This document shows positions 17,891 through 26,707 of a DNA stretch of 64,000 nucleotides, in pieces. Within the stretch, counting starts at the first letter, position 1; every line of letters starts with the position of its first letter. A model generated the notes under the pieces. It worked only from the letters and a program-made list of their open reading frames with translations, was not told the origin of the DNA and ran no database searches. A program made the translations under genes and the position numbers. This DNA comes from Bacillus infantis (lineage in GTDB: Bacteria > Bacillota > Bacilli > Bacillales > Cytobacillaceae). Where the stretch lies: NCBI RefSeq assembly GCF_020171945.1, contig NZ_JAIVAP010000001.1:248001-312000 (forward strand). Direction: 5' to 3'.

Positions 17891-17919
17891 AAAAAACCGC
17901 CAAATGATCAATGGCGGTT
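17891..17919 (-). terminator. Terminator of nrnB, spanning its stop codon
   Basis: aaccgcca / tggcggtt stem with the TGA stop (17908-17910) in the loop, followed on the minus strand by TTTTTCC. Confidence 0.75.
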
Positions 17920-19125
17920 TCCCTTGCTGGAATTCAGTTTTGCTTCAAGGAAGAAATCTTTTAAATATTCGATGTAACTTTCGTCTCTGGCCAGCCAGGC
18001 GGAATGACTCCTTTTCAGGTCGTGTTCTGCAGCAGTAAAACTCTCATATTCTTCCCCTGCCGTGCAGCCATTCATATCGATTCTCCATGCATGATGGTCC
18101 TTAAAGATGAGAAAATGATCTCCCTTTCTGTTCTCATAAAGAGAGCCTGTCTCGGATTCTTTGTGGTTATGTTCATTTTTAAAGGCGTCACTCTTAATGG
18201 GATCATCGGAAAAAACATCTTTCACAAAGAGGGAAAATGCCTCTTCGGTCATGCTGCTCCCTGATGCCTTGGCATGTCCCCCTCCACCGAACCTTCCGGC
18301 TATTTCGGATACATCAATATGATCATGGATAGTCCTGTAGCTTATTCTTTTTCCGCCTATGCTGAGCAGGGCGATATAGTCCAGGTGGGGAAATTCCTTC
18401 CCAAGCTCATTGCCAAGCTCGGAATGGTATGATTCCGCGTGGACAATACCCGCACAATGCTCCCCTATAAAAGCCTGGACGATTTCCCGCTTCTTTCTTC
18501 TTATATAACGTTCAATCTTGTCTTCTTCCATTTCGAGAAGTTTTTTCTCAAATTCATCAAACTCGAATGACGTGGTTTCTTTGAGCCGGTCCAGCATTTT
18601 TTCTTCAAATTCTTCAATGGAAAGAAGGAAAAAAAGGTCATTCAGCTGTTTTGCCTTCATGTTCCCATTCTGGTCCCACTCCCACGTATCATATTGCCTG
18701 ACGAGCTCTACAAATTCTTTAAGTGCTTCTGTTGGGGTAATATGATTTTCTTTTATCAGATAATCGAAGAATAGGGACGTGGCAGAAGCCAGCCTTCCAT
18801 CATCATATTCCACGGTAACGCTCGCCCAGCTGCTGCTGTTCAGATGCAGTGCCGACTTATGATGGTCAATCAGCTGTACGGTCCCGCCATCCTTTTGCAG
18901 CTGGGTTAATCGCTGTTCATTTTCTTCATTAACAGATAAATCTGTGATCAGCAGTGTATCCTGTTTCTTTTCTTTGTTTTTCAGACGGTCCAGATGACGG
19001 CTGATCTGAATATCCAATCCGGAGACCGAATTATAGCGGACCTCTGCCTTGTCACCATATGCAAGCTTCGCTAAAATCCCGCAGCCAATCCCGTCCAAAT
19101 CGTTATGTGTAAATAAACGGTACAT
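17908..19125 (-). CDS. nrnB: DHH-family oligoribonuclease NrnB
   Basis: A 405-residue DHH/DHHA1 phosphoesterase. Motif I is HNDLDG (7-12), then TDLSV near residue 55, the DHH motif IDHHKS (about 86-91), an acidic helical insert, and the C-terminal RNA/nucleotide-binding GGGGHAKASG (about 278-287). This order and size match B. subtilis NrnB (YngD), which degrades nano-RNA and short oligonucleotides with Mn. The start is ATG at 19125, after CGAGGTGTAGT. YngI, another yng-named protein, has a homologue at 32-33.8 kb, but the two are not linked here. A general cyclic nucleotide phosphodiesterase is the alternative call. Confidence 0.85.
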   Translation of the reverse strand: MYRLFTHNDLDGIGCGILAKLAYGDKAEVRYNSVSGLDIQISRHLDRLKNKEKKQDTLLITDLSVNEENEQRLTQLQKDGGTVQLIDHHKSALHLNSSSWASVTVEYDDGRLASATSLFFDYLIKENHITPTEALKEFVELVRQYDTWEWDQNGNMKAKQLNDLFFLLSIEEFEEKMLDRLKETTSFEFDEFEKKLLEMEEDKIERYIRRKKREIVQAFIGEHCAGIVHAESYHSELGNELGKEFPHLDYIALLSIGGKRISYRTIHDHIDVSEIAGRFGGGGHAKASGSSMTEEAFSLFVKDVFSDDPIKSDAFKNEHNHKESETGSLYENRKGDHFLIFKDHHAWRIDMNGCTAGEEYESFTAAEHDLKRSHSAWLARDESYIEYLKDFFLEAKLNSSKGNRH

Positions 19126-19292
19126 ACTACACCTCGCCAAAATTGTTGTCCTGAATAGTGTGGTGAAACTTTCCTATTTTATGCCTTTTACCCAGCTGAA
19201 ACAAAATTTAAAAATTTTTCTTGGAATAAGACAAGTTCCCCCTTCCCCCTGGCATATCTTTAAAATAGATCAATTCAAAGGGGGATCTGTAT

Positions 19293-19748
19293 ATGCCTTT
19301 TTTAGTTTTAAAAAGAAGTACCGTTATATTTGCACTCGTTCTGCTGGCAGCTGTCGTGTCGGCAACAGGATGGTTTCTGCTTGGGAAAGACAGCTTAAGT
19401 GTATTCAGCCAGGATAAGGCAGCGAAGGCACCAAGAGAAATACACATGGTCACAGGCGAATTCAAAGCGACGCTGCCAGATGGAAAGGAAATCGAAGCAT
19501 ACCGCTGGGATCCTGGTACAATTTTTATCAAGGAAGGCGAGGAAGTTGTTTTAAAAATCTCCGGCATCAACGGCATGGAGCATCCATTCATCATCGAGGG
19601 AACTGATATAAAAGGAATCGTCAAAAAAGGCGGGGAAACATCAGTACCGGTCAAAATCGACAAAGAAGGCATTTACCGCCTGGTCTGCCTCACCCATCCA
19701 GATAGAGACAGCAACGGGCCGATGATCGGGTATATTGTTGTGGATTGA
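19293..19748 (+). CDS. Membrane-anchored cupredoxin-domain protein
   Basis: A 151-residue protein with an N-terminal membrane anchor (about 8-30) and a soluble cupredoxin fold outside the membrane. Candidate copper ligands sit in order: His in GMEHPF (about 97), Cys and His in RLVCLTH (about 131 and 134), Met in GPMIGY (about 144). This is a type I or CuA-like arrangement. A role in electron transfer or copper handling is inferred. ATG at 19293 follows GGGGGATCTGTAT. The 52-base tandem repeats start 5 bases after its stop. Confidence 0.82.
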   Translation: MPFLVLKRSTVIFALVLLAAVVSATGWFLLGKDSLSVFSQDKAAKAPREIHMVTGEFKATLPDGKEIEAYRWDPGTIFIKEGEEVVLKISGINGMEHPFIIEGTDIKGIVKKGGETSVPVKIDKEGIYRLVCLTHPDRDSNGPMIGYIVVD

Positions 19749-19753
19749 ATGAG

Positions 19754-19909
19754 GAGGGCACTAGTTCAGCCGACTAAAACACTTTGGCATATTTTTCTCA
19801 GATCAGAAGGTTCTAGATTAGCTGACTAAGACCCTCTGGTATGCATTCCGCTATTCAGAGGGCGCTAAAACAGCCGGCTGAGCCTCTCTCTATACCCAAT
19901 CAATTTTGC
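19754..19909. repeat. Three imperfect 52-base tandem repeats
   Basis: Copies begin at 19754, 19806 and 19858, exactly 52 bases apart. Each starts gaggg/gaagg, then cta, then a variant of agcc-gactaa (cagccgactaaaac, tagctgactaagac, cagccggctgagcc), then ctctgg-type sequence. They have drifted but keep the period. They are non-coding, between the cupredoxin gene and the next terminator. Confidence 0.65.
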
Positions 19910-19965
19910 AAAAAGAATTTTCAACTCAATGATTAAAACTCTGTTATGTTTCCTGCTCAATGAAT

Positions 19966-20003
19966 AAAAAAGGGTTCCAGCGCATCAGGCTGAACCCTTT
20001 TTT
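19966..20003. terminator. Bidirectional terminator
   Basis: aaaaaagggttc / gaaccctttttt arms with an internal agc/gct pairing. A and T tracts on both sides suit both strands. It ends the intergenic stretch after the cupredoxin gene. From 20004 to 20144 only a weak inverted repeat (gaatataa near 20061 with ttatattc near 20110) is visible. Confidence 0.8.
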
Positions 20004-20144
20004 CTATATTAATGAGATACAATTTGCTGTTCAGTATATCCAGGAGCCTTACTGAGGGCCGCTAGAATGAATATAACCCGCATGGTCCCGTAATGAGAGG
20101 TTTGGCCTTATATTCGTTCGCCTATAAAAGCGGTCTATGCTTTC

Positions 20145-20768
20145 CTATCTCCCAATAAACATCTGTGTCCAGTAATGTCCGTAGCTGCCTCCTTTGGCGT
20201 ATCCGACGCCGATTTCGGTGAAGCTGCTGCTGAGGATGTTTTTGCGGTGGCCTTCACTGTTCATCCAGGCGGTTACTACTGCCTGTGGCGTGGTTTGGCC
20301 GGCAGCGATATTTTCTCCTGCTGTCCTGTAGGAAATTCCAAAGCTCTTCATCATATCAAATGGCGTACCATAGGTTGGAGAGTTGTGATCAAAGTAGTTT
20401 CTGTTGATCATATCCTGAGATTTGTACCTTGCAGTCCTTGAGAGCTCCCAGTTGGATTTAAGAGGCTTAAGGCCGTATTTCGCCCTTTCTTTGTTTACCA
20501 GCTGGACTACCTGTTCTTCGGCAGATTGTTCGGCAGCTGCTGAAGGAATGGTGAGCCTCTGGCCCGGATAAATGAAATTAGGGTTTGTGATATGGGAATT
20601 CAGATTGATGATTTCTGTGATGCCCGCCTGGTACTGCTGGGCTATTTTCCACATCGTATCCCCTTTTTGTACAGTATGTACGGTTGAAGCGTCCGCAGTT
20701 AAGCGTGTTCCAAAGACAAAGGTGACAGAAAGCAATAAAATGAGTGAATATTTCAGTAATGTTTTCAT
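20145..20768 (-). CDS. Secreted LysM and CAP-domain protein (YkwD-like)
   Basis: A 207-residue exported protein. It has a signal peptide (1 to about 27), one LysM peptidoglycan-binding repeat (VHTVQKGDTMWKIAQQY, about 30-75, ending LTIP), and a CAP/SCP domain (about 85-207) with the motifs YFDHNSPTYGTPFDMM, AGENIAAG, HRKNILSSSFTEIGVG and YGHYWTQMF. Such proteins are common in spore formers (YkwD, SafA-associated). Catalytic activity is unproven. The ATG at 20768 has no close Shine-Dalgarno; GAGG lies about 26 bases upstream, separated by a small inverted repeat (gctat/atagc). Confidence 0.88.
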   Translation of the reverse strand: MKTLLKYSLILLLSVTFVFGTRLTADASTVHTVQKGDTMWKIAQQYQAGITEIINLNSHITNPNFIYPGQRLTIPSAAAEQSAEEQVVQLVNKERAKYGLKPLKSNWELSRTARYKSQDMINRNYFDHNSPTYGTPFDMMKSFGISYRTAGENIAAGQTTPQAVVTAWMNSEGHRKNILSSSFTEIGVGYAKGGSYGHYWTQMFIGR

Positions 20769-20952
20769 AATGCTATTTAACCAGATAGATAGCCTCAGAG
20801 CCAGCGGTAAATCTTGCCCATTTATGCTGGATTTGCATCGCCTGAAGAATCATGGAAAGAAAGTAAATTAGTCATAAAAATTTCACAGAAGCACTCTTTA
20901 AGACCTTTTTACCCACGTTAATTTTCTATATAATGGAAATGAGGTGAGGTCT

Positions 20953-22002
20953 ATGCTAATGGCTCTTAAACGGTATGATAAAAGTATTTTTGCATTACTT
21001 GCAGGAATGGTTATCGCAGCAAACTGCCTGCTTTATCGGACATCTTTTTTGGCTCCTGTCCCAAAAGGTGTATATTGGGGCACTGTGGTGGATTTGTTTA
21101 TTGTCCTGCCAGCTTTGGGTTATTATTTCCTTTTAAGGAAAAAACGTTCTATTCTATACTTAAGCCCTGTCCTTCTTAGTACTTATGGGCTTTCACATGT
21201 GATTATCCCGGAAGGACTGCTGCAGTCAGCCAATATTCCGCGGTTGATGCTTGTTCTGGGAGAAATCCTTATCCTCTCGGCAGCAATTCTGGTAAACAAA
21301 GAAAAAATATTGCAATTTTATAAAGAACTTAAAGATCGCAACCGGCATAATTCTTTTCTGAAATATAATCTGGACAAAACTGCAGCAAGGTACTTTTCAG
21401 AATCAGCTGCTCTCAGGCTTTTAGCGTCTGAAATTGCCCTTTTCCAGTATTCCTTATTCTCCTGGAAAAGAAAGCCCGTGGCAGACACTGGCGCTATATT
21501 TACCTATCATAAAAAGAAAAGCTCATCGGCCGTTTACATCATGCTGATACATGCAACAGTACTTGAATCGGTTGGACTGCATTTCTTTCTTCATCAATGG
21601 AATGCGGCAGTTTCTTATATTCTTCTTATTCTGAATGTGTATGCGGTTCTATATTTCATTGCAGAGCTGCATGCGATGCGGCTGACTCCTTATCTCCTGA
21701 CAAAAGAAGTCCTCTTGCTGCAAACAGGGCTTTCCAAAAGCATGGAAGTAGAGCTCTGCAATATTGAAAGCATTTCTTTCTACGAAGGTCCCGAAAAGTT
21801 TACGAAAAAAGAACTGCAAACTCTCTATGATGCACGGGCCATCGATTTTATGCAGGAAAAGCCGCAGATTGAGATCAGGCTTAAAGAGCCGGGGAAAGTA
21901 CTGATGCCCTTTGGCATTGTCCAGCAGGCTGACCGGATTGTTCTGGATCTTGATGATCCGCAGGCATTTGCAGCCGAACTGAAATCCATGCTGCCAGAGT
22001 AA
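20953..22002 (+). CDS. Polytopic membrane protein with C-terminal PH-like region
   Basis: A 349-residue protein with about seven hydrophobic segments between residues 12 and 240. A soluble C-terminal region of about 100 residues (LLTKEVLLLQTGLSKSMEVE onward) has a strand pattern like bacterial PH-like domains. Function unknown; I recall relatives in bacilli carrying an unreliable carotene-monooxygenase label. ATG at 20953 follows GAGGTG with 6-base spacing; GTG at 20944 and ATG at 20959 are alternatives. Confidence 0.7.
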   Translation: MLMALKRYDKSIFALLAGMVIAANCLLYRTSFLAPVPKGVYWGTVVDLFIVLPALGYYFLLRKKRSILYLSPVLLSTYGLSHVIIPEGLLQSANIPRLMLVLGEILILSAAILVNKEKILQFYKELKDRNRHNSFLKYNLDKTAARYFSESAALRLLASEIALFQYSLFSWKRKPVADTGAIFTYHKKKSSSAVYIMLIHATVLESVGLHFFLHQWNAAVSYILLILNVYAVLYFIAELHAMRLTPYLLTKEVLLLQTGLSKSMEVELCNIESISFYEGPEKFTKKELQTLYDARAIDFMQEKPQIEIRLKEPGKVLMPFGIVQQADRIVLDLDDPQAFAAELKSMLPE

Positions 22003-22004
22003 AA

Positions 22005-22035
22005 AGAAGCCGTCCACCTGAATGGACGGCTTTGC
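22005..22035. terminator. Bidirectional terminator between convergent genes
   Basis: aagccgtcc / ggacggctt, 9 bp. On the minus strand it is followed by CTTTTT, so it mainly serves the nadE operon. A second hairpin (ggc-ggc / gcc-gcc) at 22050-22075 lies closer to the nadE stop. Confidence 0.75.
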
Positions 22036-22079
22036 ATTCTTATTTGCTGGCTGAGGCAATTTTGCCATTGGCCGGTTTT

Positions 22080-22904
22080 TTATTTTTTCCACCAGCTGTC
22101 GAACATGGAAGCAGGCAGCTGCCTTTTATGTTCGGTAATCAGGTATCTCTTTTCAATCTTTTCGGCTGTTTCAGGTGAAACCTCTTTTCCTTCCAGGTAA
22201 TCATCCAGCTCATCATAGCTGATCCCAAGCTCCGTCTCGTCAGCCTGTCCCGGCTTATTATCAAGAAGGTCGGCAGTGGGAGTTTTGAGGTAGAGGCGTT
22301 CTACTGCACCCATTTCCTTTAGGAGAGCCTTCCCCTGGCGTTTCGTGAGTCCTGTGAGAGGAAGAACATCTGCTCCGCCGTCGCCGTATTTCGTAAAGAA
22401 ACCGGTAACTGCCTCTGCTGCATGATCTGTGCCGATGACCAGCAGGCCTTCCTGGCCGCCAACTGCATATTGGGCAATCATGCGCATCCTGGCTTTTACA
22501 TTGCCCTTATGATAATCAGACAAAGGTTCGCCTTTTGTGATGATATCAAATTCTTCTTTGACGGCATCTACAGCATTTTTCACGTTGAACGAGTATTCAG
22601 TGTCGGCTTTAATGAATGAAAGAGCAAGCTGGGCATCATCCTCATCCTGCTGCACTCCATACGGAAGGCGGACGGCTATAAAGCGTACCTCATGCCCTTC
22701 ACTCCTCAATTCCTCCACTGCCATCTGAGCCAGCCTGCCGGCAAGGGTTGAGTCCTGGCCGCCGCTGATTCCGAGCACATATCCTTTTGCCTTGGAGGCT
22801 ACAAGGTAATCCTTCAAGAATTGGACTCTATTTCTGATTTCTTCAGAAGGATTGATTTCCGGTTTAATATTCAACTCTTCCATAATTCTCTTTTGCAGAT
22901 TCAT
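22080..22904 (-). CDS. nadE: NAD+ synthase (ammonia-dependent)
   Basis: A 274-residue enzyme that amidates deamido-NAD to NAD with ATP and ammonia. The P-loop is SGGQDS (about 46-51), with [19 protein letters not shown] and [12 protein letters not shown] typical of NadE. No glutaminase domain, so it uses free ammonia; length matches B. subtilis NadE (272). ATG at 22904 follows GAGGAGGAG, 14 bases after the pncB stop. Last gene of pncA-pncB-nadE. Confidence 0.95.
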   Translation of the reverse strand: MNLQKRIMEELNIKPEINPSEEIRNRVQFLKDYLVASKAKGYVLGISGGQDSTLAGRLAQMAVEELRSEGHEVRFIAVRLPYGVQQDEDDAQLALSFIKADTEYSFNVKNAVDAVKEEFDIITKGEPLSDYHKGNVKARMRMIAQYAVGGQEGLLVIGTDHAAEAVTGFFTKYGDGGADVLPLTGLTKRQGKALLKEMGAVERLYLKTPTADLLDNKPGQADETELGISYDELDDYLEGKEVSPETAEKIEKRYLITEHKRQLPASMFDSWWKK

Positions 22905-22918
22905 TTGTTTCTCCTCCT

Positions 22919-24382
22919 CTATTGATTCCTTTTTACCTTTTCTCTAACTTGCTCAATATTGCGCATTTTATTTTCCCAGCATAATGTGCTCAAATCGACT
23001 GGATATTCCTCAGGATTGAGGGAGCGCTTATATTCATCCCAGAGCACATGCAGATTGCTCTTTGCAAAAGCTTGAATTTTGTTGAGTTCAGGGGTTTCAT
23101 ACACAAGCTTCCCATCAAGGAAAATATCATGGTGCAGCTCCTGGGCCTTAAAGCTGGTGATGAATTTGCTGATAAAGGTATGGACAGGATGGAACATTTT
23201 CAGCCTCTCTTCTTCCTCAGGCCGTTCATGTTCCATGGCAATATAATCGCCCTCTGATTTTTGGTTAGCCGTATTGATGATCCTGTAAACCTTTTTAAGG
23301 CCCGGGGTAGTGACCTTTTCAGGATTGCCGCTGATTTTGATGGTGTCTTTCATGGTACCTTCTTCATCCTCAATGGATACAAGTTTATAAACAGCGCCAA
23401 GGGCTGGCTGCTCATATGCAGTGATAAGCTTTGTCCCAATGCCCCATGTGTCTATTTTTGCTCCCTGGGCTTTCAGGTTCATGATTGTGTATTCATCGAG
23501 GTCATTCGATGCCACGATCTTTGCATTCGGAAATCCTGCTTCATCCAGCATCCTTCTTGCTTCTTTTGAAAGATAAGCAAGGTCGCCGCTGTCCAGCCTT
23601 ATCCCTATAAAATTAATTTTATCGCCAAGTTCCTTCGCTACCTTAATGGCGTTTGGAACCCCGGATTTGAGGGTGTCATAGGTATCTACCAGGAATACAC
23701 AGTCTTTATGCCTGCGTGCATACTTGTGGAAGGCTGTATATTCATCCCGGTAAGCCTGTACAAGCGCATGTGCATGTGTACCTGATACAGGGATGCCGAA
23801 CAGCTTGCCGGCCCGCACATTTGATGTTGCATTGAATCCGCCTATATAGGCAGCTCTTGTTCCCCAAATCGCAGCATCCATTTCCTGTGCTCTTCTTGTT
23901 CCGAATTCCATTGCAGTTTCCTCGCCGACCACCTGCTTGATCCGGGAAGCCTTGGTGGCAATAAGGGTCTGGTAATTGACAATATTCAGAAGCGCCGTTT
24001 CAATCAATTGCGCCTGGGCAAGCGGCGCTTCAATCCTCATGATCGGCTCGTTTCCGAAAACAAGCTCACCTTCTGCCATTGAACGGACAGATCCGGTGAA
24101 TCGCAATTCTGCCAGATACTCCAGGAAATCTTCCCTATAGTGAAGCTCATCCCTTAAATAAGCAATATCTGATTCTGTAAAACGGAAATCTTCCAGATAG
24201 CTTATCACCCTTTCAAGGCCGGCAAAAATACCATAGCCGTTCCCAAACGGAAGTTTACGGAAAAATAATTCAAAAACCGCTTTACGGTTATGTACACCAT
24301 CCTCCCAGTAAGTTTCAGCCATATTGATTTGATATAAGTCAGTATGAAGAGTCATACTGTCGTCCATATACTTTCCTGTCAT
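22919..24382 (-). CDS. pncB: Nicotinate phosphoribosyltransferase
   Basis: A 487-residue enzyme making nicotinate mononucleotide from nicotinate, PRPP and ATP. Features include the N-terminal [17 protein letters not shown], the [10 protein letters not shown] segment, the phosphorylated-His region [10 protein letters not shown] and [17 protein letters not shown]. Size fits the long Gram-positive PncB type (B. subtilis YueK). ATG at 24382 follows GGAGGTAGGAC. It lies 16 bases from pncA. Confidence 0.93.
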   Translation of the reverse strand: MTGKYMDDSMTLHTDLYQINMAETYWEDGVHNRKAVFELFFRKLPFGNGYGIFAGLERVISYLEDFRFTESDIAYLRDELHYREDFLEYLAELRFTGSVRSMAEGELVFGNEPIMRIEAPLAQAQLIETALLNIVNYQTLIATKASRIKQVVGEETAMEFGTRRAQEMDAAIWGTRAAYIGGFNATSNVRAGKLFGIPVSGTHAHALVQAYRDEYTAFHKYARRHKDCVFLVDTYDTLKSGVPNAIKVAKELGDKINFIGIRLDSGDLAYLSKEARRMLDEAGFPNAKIVASNDLDEYTIMNLKAQGAKIDTWGIGTKLITAYEQPALGAVYKLVSIEDEEGTMKDTIKISGNPEKVTTPGLKKVYRIINTANQKSEGDYIAMEHERPEEEERLKMFHPVHTFISKFITSFKAQELHHDIFLDGKLVYETPELNKIQAFAKSNLHVLWDEYKRSLNPEEYPVDLSTLCWENKMRNIEQVREKVKRNQ

Positions 24383-24398
24383 GTCCTACCTCCAAAGA

Positions 24399-24944
24399 TT
24401 ACTGTATTAACGAAGCATTCAGGCTGCCTTTGAAATGTTCCAGGGCCCAGCTGTGGCCTGCCTGGCTAAAGCTTGCGACCGCCTTCTCATGCACGATGAT
24501 TTTAAAGCCTTTATTATAAGCATCTACAGCTGTATGAAGAACACAGATATCGGTACAGACACCTGCCAGGTGAAGTTCTTCTATCCCCCGCTCCCGCAGC
24601 TTAAGCTCGAGATCGGTTCCTGCAAAGGCGCTATAGCGCGTTTTGTCCATCCAGTAGACATTTTCCTTATCCTTATGCTCTGTAAACACATTTTTAAGGC
24701 TGCCATACAGTTCACGCCCTTTTGTCCCTTCTATATTGTGGGGCGGATAGAGCTCTGTTTCAGGATGGTAAGGGTCGCCTTTTTTATGAAGATCAATGGC
24801 AAAAACGGTATAATGCCCTTCCTTAATGAAAGTCTCGGTCAGGTCTGTTATGTATTCTTCGATTTCCTGGGCAGGCTTGCCGCACGGCAGGGCACCGATT
24901 ACAAAATCATAGGTGTAATCAATATTGATCAATGCTTTTTTCAT
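24399..24944 (-). CDS. pncA: Nicotinamidase
   Basis: A 181-residue isochorismatase-fold amidase hydrolysing nicotinamide to nicotinate. The catalytic triad is visible as Asp in NIDYTYDFV, Lys in MDKTRYSAF and Cys in LAGVCTDICVLHT; metal-binding DLHKKGDPYHPET lies between. The start is ATG at 24944, after GAGGGAGGA; 15 upstream codons in frame lack a better site. First gene of the NAD salvage operon. A TATAAT -10 lies at 24978-24983 on the minus strand. Confidence 0.93.
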   Translation of the reverse strand: MKKALINIDYTYDFVIGALPCGKPAQEIEEYITDLTETFIKEGHYTVFAIDLHKKGDPYHPETELYPPHNIEGTKGRELYGSLKNVFTEHKDKENVYWMDKTRYSAFAGTDLELKLRERGIEELHLAGVCTDICVLHTAVDAYNKGFKIIVHEKAVASFSQAGHSWALEHFKGSLNASLIQ

Positions 24945-25163
24945 ACAAAAATCCTCCCTCGCTTTAAGAATAAATCTATTATAAGCCAATTCATGGAAGG
25001 AATCATCCTGAAGCTTCCTTAAATATGGTTCATCTTTTACGATGATACCCCAACTTTAAGCTATTTACTCTTATAAAGCCCTGCGTCAGGATCAGAATCT
25101 CCAATAGCCCAGGCACACTCCCAGTCCGGAGAATATCATGTACCAAAGAAGGAGTGTGAACAG

Positions 25164-25940
25164 ATGATCAATTGGAAGCAGTTCTTTGCTATACTGATCC
25201 CGGTCTTACTGATAGCGGCCATTCCTTTTATTATATTCCACTGGGGTCCTTCAAAGGAAAATGACAGCGGCAGAAACCAGACCGATCCAGAATCTGTGGT
25301 GTGGGGTGTCGATTCCGCCAGCCTTACAGCCGAATCACTATTTTCCTGTGTGAGAGAGAACTTCGGTAACCCTAAGATCTGGGGAAGGTATCTGGGTACA
25401 AAAGAAGGTGTTTCACAAGGACTGACAAAAGAGGAAGCGGCCTTTCTGCAAGCCAATAATGCCGGCATACTGCTGATCAATAACCAATTTACAGATGCTG
25501 CAGGCATTGACAATGGAACTGAAGCAGGGAATCTGGGGATTCAGCTCGCCAGTGAACTGGGCGTTCCGGAGGGGACAGCCATTTTTGCTGATATAGAACC
25601 GAACTATCCGGTTGACTCTGACTTTATTAGAGGTTATTACAGCGCAATGAGTGAATCTCCATACGAGGCAGGGATTTATGGTGTTTTTTCCGGCAGCAGC
25701 GCTCTGTATGCCGCTTATAAAAATGCAGCCGCAAATACAGCTGGATTAAAGGAGAATTTAATTCTGTGGACAGCTTATCCTCAAGCAGGAGTCACAACTG
25801 AGGGAGAGGCACCTGCCTATAGCCCGGAAGCACCGGAAGGGTCAGCTGTATTGGGCTGGCAATATGGACTTGATGCCGAAGCCTGCAATATCGATACCAA
25901 TCTATTTAAGGGGCTCATGCTTGAATATATATGGCAGTAG
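25164..25940 (+). CDS. Membrane-anchored glycoside hydrolase-like protein (DUF1906 type)
   Basis: A 258-residue exported protein. An N-terminal membrane anchor (about 7-27) precedes a TIM-barrel-like domain. It opens WGVDSASLT, continues GRYLGT, and carries FADIEPNYPVDSDFIRGYY, where the acidic residues resemble the catalytic region of DUF1906 / Rv2525c-like domains. It ends WQYGLDAEACNIDTNLF, typical of that family. Probably acts on cell-wall glycans; activity unproven. ATG at 25164 follows AAGGAGTGTGAACAG. Confidence 0.82.
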   Translation: MINWKQFFAILIPVLLIAAIPFIIFHWGPSKENDSGRNQTDPESVVWGVDSASLTAESLFSCVRENFGNPKIWGRYLGTKEGVSQGLTKEEAAFLQANNAGILLINNQFTDAAGIDNGTEAGNLGIQLASELGVPEGTAIFADIEPNYPVDSDFIRGYYSAMSESPYEAGIYGVFSGSSALYAAYKNAAANTAGLKENLILWTAYPQAGVTTEGEAPAYSPEAPEGSAVLGWQYGLDAEACNIDTNLFKGLMLEYIWQ

Positions 25941-25950
25941 CAGCATCTTC

Positions 25951-25977
25951 AGCCTGGCTTAATACAGCCGGGCTTTG
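25951..25977 (+). terminator. Terminator of the glycosidase-like gene
   Basis: agcctggct / agccgggct, 9 bp with one T-G pair. The tail ttgcgt is weak. Confidence 0.55.
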
Positions 25978-26005
25978 CGTCTAAGTTAACCGAAAAAAAT
26001 TTTGG

Positions 26006-26034
26006 TTGACAATAAATACTGTAAGGTTTACATT
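26006..26034 (+). promoter_or_regulatory. Promoter of bioY
   Basis: TTGACA (26006-26011), 17-base spacer, TACATT (26029-26034): a near-consensus SigA promoter. Confidence 0.75.
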
Positions 26035-26038
26035 TTAA

Positions 26039-26069
26039 TTGTTAACATACATAGTATTATAGTTTACAG
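26039..26069 (+). promoter_or_regulatory. BirA operator of bioY
   Basis: TTGTTAAC, 15-base spacer, GTTTACAG. This is the bipartite biotin-repressor site of Firmicutes (TTGTTAAC-N15-GTTTACAA). It covers the predicted transcription start, so biotinyl-AMP-loaded BirA would shut off the transporter. Confidence 0.8.
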
Positions 26070-26084
26070 AAAAGGAGAATCTTC

Positions 26085-26663
26085 ATGACTAAAGATCAGT
26101 TAAAACTCAGGTCAATGATTGTGACTGCATTATTTGCAGCGATCATCGGGGTGCTGGCACAGATTACTGTCCCGCTGCCTCTCGTGCCCATTACTGGCCA
26201 GACGCTGGCAATCGGGCTGGCAGCTACCATCCTTGGCTCCCGTTACGGAACTTTATCAGTTATTCTTTATCTGATTATCGGAGCTGCCGGTGTTCCTGTT
26301 TTCGCTGAATTTTCAGGAGGGATTTCTAAGCTCGCCGGTCCGACGGGAGGATATCTTGTCGGCTTTATTCCTGCTGCTTTTATTACTGGACTGTATATTG
26401 AGAAAATGGGTTTCACCTTCAAGCATGCTTTAGTGGCCAATATAATCGGAATGTTCGTTACCCTGATATTTGGAACTGCCTGGCTTAAGATTGCTGCGGG
26501 TCTTGGCTGGGGTGCTGCAATTGCGGGAGGATTCACACCTTTCCTTGCTGTAGGGGTCATTAAAGCAGCTTTGGCTGCATGGGCTGGTATTATTGTAAGG
26601 CGCAGGCTTGTAAGTGCAAGGCTCCTTTTCACCTCAGGAGGTGCAGTGAAAGAGTCGGCTTAA
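26085..26663 (+). CDS. bioY: BioY-family biotin transporter
   Basis: A 192-residue membrane S-component that binds biotin for uptake, alone or with an ECF energising module. It has about six hydrophobic segments and the BioY signatures ITVPLPLVPITGQTL (about 25-39), GAAGVPVFAEF and GPTGGYLVGF (about 84-93). ATG at 26085 follows AAAAGGAGAATCTTC. The BirA operator directly upstream supports the substrate assignment. No ECF ATPase genes nearby. Confidence 0.95.
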   Translation: MTKDQLKLRSMIVTALFAAIIGVLAQITVPLPLVPITGQTLAIGLAATILGSRYGTLSVILYLIIGAAGVPVFAEFSGGISKLAGPTGGYLVGFIPAAFITGLYIEKMGFTFKHALVANIIGMFVTLIFGTAWLKIAAGLGWGAAIAGGFTPFLAVGVIKAALAAWAGIIVRRRLVSARLLFTSGGAVKESA

Positions 26664-26678
26664 TATAATAATATTCGG

Positions 26679-26707
26679 AGGCTGTCCATCTTGAGGACAG
26701 CCTTTTT
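26679..26707. terminator. Terminator of bioY
   Basis: aggctgtcc / ggacagcct, 9 bp, followed by TTTTTATTTT. Confidence 0.85.

Noticed and set aside
20054-20117. Inverted repeat gaatataa / ttatattc before the LysM-CAP gene
   Set aside because: Arms are short and interrupted, with no tail or conserved motif; could be chance in AT-rich DNA.
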